From: JBOGGN01 sp050744165
GTDB taxonomy: Bacteria > Actinomycetota > Acidimicrobiia > Acidimicrobiales > Palsa-688
DNA: 26,378 nucleotides
Assembly: GCA_050744165.1 (NCBI GenBank)
Contig: JBOGGN010000231.1
Span: 1 to 26,378 of the forward strand
Direction of reading: 5' to 3'
In this document: one piece after another, positions 24,603 to 26,378 of the stretch
Position numbering within the stretch: position 1 is the first letter of the stretch
Layout of the letters: every line of letters starts with the position of its first letter
The notes under the pieces: generated by a model
Database searches by the model: none
What the model was told of the DNA's origin: nothing
What the model saw: the letters and a program-made list of their open reading frames with translations, nothing else
Program-made: the position numbers and the translations under genes

Positions 24603-26378
24603 TCAGCCCCGCCCGAACTGGGTTCCGATCAGCCCCAGGATGACCAGGAGCAGAACGAGGAGCAGAGCGCCAGTCGACGCCGGGGGGCTGGCCTGGCTGG
24701 ATTGCACCACCGTGATGGCGCCGGTCAGGGTGACGCCACAGTGGGCGACCACGGTGTAATGGCCGACCGGCACCGCGAGGTGCAGGTTGGCCGTGAAGGT
24801 GCCGTCGGCACCGGCGACCGTCATCCCGACGGTCATCGAGGCGACGGTCAGGGTGACGAAGCTGCCCGGGACGCACCCCTGGCCCCGGGCCACGGCCGGC
24901 CCACCGGGGGGCGTCGAGATGCGGTCCAGCCCCAGGCCCGGGACCGTCGGCGACGTCGTGGGCGGGAGTGTGGTGGTCGTCGTCGTGGTCGTGGAGGTGG
25001 TCGTCGACGGTGACGTCGTGGTCGTCGGCACCGTGGTCGGGGTGGTAGGCGTCGTGGTCGGCGCCGTGCGCACCGTGGTTCGGGTTACCGGTCGGGTAGT
25101 CGGCGGTGCCGTCGGCGGCGGGGCGGTTGTCGGCGGGGCGGTGGTGGGTGGCGCCGTCGTCGGCGGCACGGTCGAGGTTGACGAGGTGGTGGTGGAGGCG
25201 GGGACCGTCGAGGTCGTGGTGGTCGAGCGGACCGTGGTCGACGTCGTGGTGGAGCGGGGGACGGTGGTCGAGGTCGTGCTCGTCGAGGTGGTGCTGGTCG
25301 AGGTGGGGACGGTGGTCGTCGAGGAGGTGGTGGTGGTCGAACTGGGGACCGTGGTCGTGGTCGTCGACGTGGTGGTTGTCGACGTGGTGGTGGTCGTGGT
25401 CGTGGCGGTGACCACGATCATCTCGTTGGCGGCGCCGCAACTCGACCCGACGAAGTTGTTGTCGGCGTCGCCGTTGTAGATGGCAACGAAGTTGTAGGTC
25501 CCGGCCTCAGTCGGGGTGAACGGGCCGGAGGAGTAGGTGCCGTCGCCGTCGACGTTCGCCGTGCTTGAGAATGTCGGCGTGTCGGCGTTGCAGGTCGGGT
25601 CGGACGGGCCGTACACGTCGAAGGTGATCGTCCCCGACGGGTTGAAGCCGCCCGTCAGAATGGCGGTATCGGAGATGTTTCCTCCGAGGAACACCGGCCC
25701 TGATGCCCGGGTTGTGATGGCCGGGTGGGCCGGCGAGACGCCGACCGATTCGGCTGGGTCGGCGCAGTTGGACGACGAGGGACTGTTGTCGGTGTCACCG
25801 CTGTAGCGGGCAACGAACTGGTAGGTGCCGGGGGCCTGTGGGGTGAAGGATCCTGACGAATAATCGCCGTTGCCTCCCACTGGGACCATGGCGGTGAACA
25901 CCGGTGTGCTCGCGCACTCGACGTCGTCTGGGCCGTACAGGGAGAAGGTGATGGTGCCGGTGGGGTTGGTGGCGCCGCTCAAGGTGGCGGTGTCGGAGAC
26001 CGTCGCCCCGAGGGCGATGCCGGCCGACGCCTGGGTGGTGAGGCCGGTGCCGACCTGTCCTACGACCACGCTCTCGCCGGGGTCGCCGCAGTGGGTGGTG
26101 ACTGGGGCGTTCAGAGGATCGCCGCTGTAGGAGGCCAGGAACTCGTAGGTGCCGGGTTGGCTCGGGACGAACGGGGGCGAGTTGTAGCTGCCGTCGCCGT
26201 CGACAAAGGCGGTGCTCGTGTTGAGGGCCGTGGCGTTGCAGTCGGCGACGCCTCCGGGACCGAAGATGGTGAAGGTGATGTTGCCCTGTTCGACGTTGGC
26301 GCCACCGGTCAGGGTGGCGGTGTCGAAGATCGACCCGCCGAGGACCGCGTTCGGTGACGCCTGGGTGGTCAGGCTCGG
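24603..26378 (-). CDS. Surface protein with tandem Ig-like repeats, Thr-rich stalk and C-terminal anchor (5' end missing)
   Basis: The frame is open to the right edge, so the true start lies beyond the window; at least 591 residues are visible. There are three tandem modules of 104-110 residues (about 26043-26372, 25719-26042 and 25407-25718). They begin with LTTQAS or ITTRAS and share a DTATL..G, ITF.(I/L/V)YGP and GTY.F(L/V)A.Y pattern plus two Cys each. They look like bacterial Ig-like adhesive domains. A Thr/Ser/Pro stalk of about 157 residues follows (24936-25406). The C-terminal module (24606-24935) is homologous to that of the protein at 19237-20760. The end PPASTGALLLVLLLV resembles a sortase or membrane-anchor signal with a very short tail. 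Confidence 0.87.
   Translation of the reverse strand, partial: PSLTTQASPNAVLGGSIFDTATLTGGANVEQGNITFTIFGPGGVADCNATALNTSTAFVDGDGSYNSPPFVPSQPGTYEFLASYSGDPLNAPVTTHCGDPGESVVVGQVGTGLTTQASAGIALGATVSDTATLSGATNPTGTITFSLYGPDDVECASTPVFTAMVPVGGNGDYSSGSFTPQAPGTYQFVARYSGDTDNSPSSSNCADPAESVGVSPAHPAITTRASGPVFLGGNISDTAILTGGFNPSGTITFDVYGPSDPTCNADTPTFSSTANVDGDGTYSSGPFTPTEAGTYNFVAIYNGDADNNFVGSSCGAANEMIVVTATTTTTTTSTTTTSTTTTTVPSSTTTTSSTTTVPTSTSTTSTSTTSTTVPRSTTTSTTVRSTTTTSTVPASTTTSSTSTVPPTTAPPTTAPPTTAPPPTAPPTTRPVTRTTVRTAPTTTPTTPTTVPTTTTSPSTTTSTTTTTTTTLPPTTSPTVPGLGLDRISTPPGGPAVARGQGCVPGSFVTLTVASMTVGMTVAGADGTFTANLHLAVPVGHYTVVAHCGVTLTGAITVVQSSQASPPASTGALLLVLLLVILGLIGTQFGRG
25407..26372. repeat. Three tandem Ig-like protein repeats
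   Basis: Three 312-330 base units encode homologous modules with the same two-Cys layout. Identity is at protein level and looser at DNA level, so duplication is not very recent. More copies may lie to the right of the window. Confidence 0.8.

Noticed and set aside
24415..25440. A His/Asp-rich frame that looks like a metal-binding protein
   Set aside because: The HDH-type runs come from reading the Thr-rich stalk codons one base out of frame on the same strand. It crosses the stop of the real gene.

Overview
The window is dense, high-GC bacterial DNA with many GTG starts, 1-4 base gene overlaps, PknB-type Ser/Thr kinases, an FHA protein with a zinc ribbon, a DUF2786 protein and secreted proteins with long Thr/Pro linkers. 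This suggests an actinobacterium, possibly of the Acidimicrobiia type; that placement is an inference from style, as no marker gene is present. I count 18 protein-coding genes, two of them cut by the window edges. I saw no rRNA, tRNA, CRISPR array, insertion sequence or prophage, and no gene-free stretch longer than about 215 bases.

Left part, + strand (1-3883): the end of a MacB/LolD-type ABC ATPase, its FtsX/MacB-type permease and an SGNH-hydrolase-like lipoprotein form a translationally coupled set. A DUF2786 protein follows. On the - strand (3904-6259) lie a DHA2-type drug-efflux MFS transporter and, downstream of it, a TetR regulator. Two operator-like palindromes sit over the candidate efflux promoter at 6293-6338.

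Centre (6456-13294): a coupled + strand trio comprises a MoxR-type AAA+ ATPase, a DUF2201/VWA-like protein and an unrecognised 280-residue protein. A small, divergent soluble Ser/Thr kinase (- strand) converges on the trio and is divergent from a CPA2 cation/proton antiporter with a long cytoplasmic tail. A small orphan gene follows. Then comes a two-gene unit (13415-15464): a two-dinucleotide-fold flavin-dependent oxidoreductase of unknown substrate and a four-helix membrane protein, separated by one base. A perfect 14-bp stem hairpin at 15584-15617 closes this half.

Right part (15678-26378): all seven genes are on the - strand. In transcription order they are a repeat-bearing surface protein (cut by the window edge), a secreted lipoprotein, a secreted/membrane beta-domain protein, an O-antigen ligase/polymerase-like membrane protein, a Thr/Pro-rich membrane-anchored surface protein, an FHA/zinc-ribbon protein and a Ser/Thr kinase with a four-helix tail. 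The two Thr-rich surface proteins share a homologous C-terminal module. The block reads as a cell-envelope programme with a phospho-signalling pair at its end, which is inference from order and orientation. The least familiar systems are the MoxR-VWA-orphan trio, the oxidoreductase plus four-helix pair, and this envelope/kinase block.
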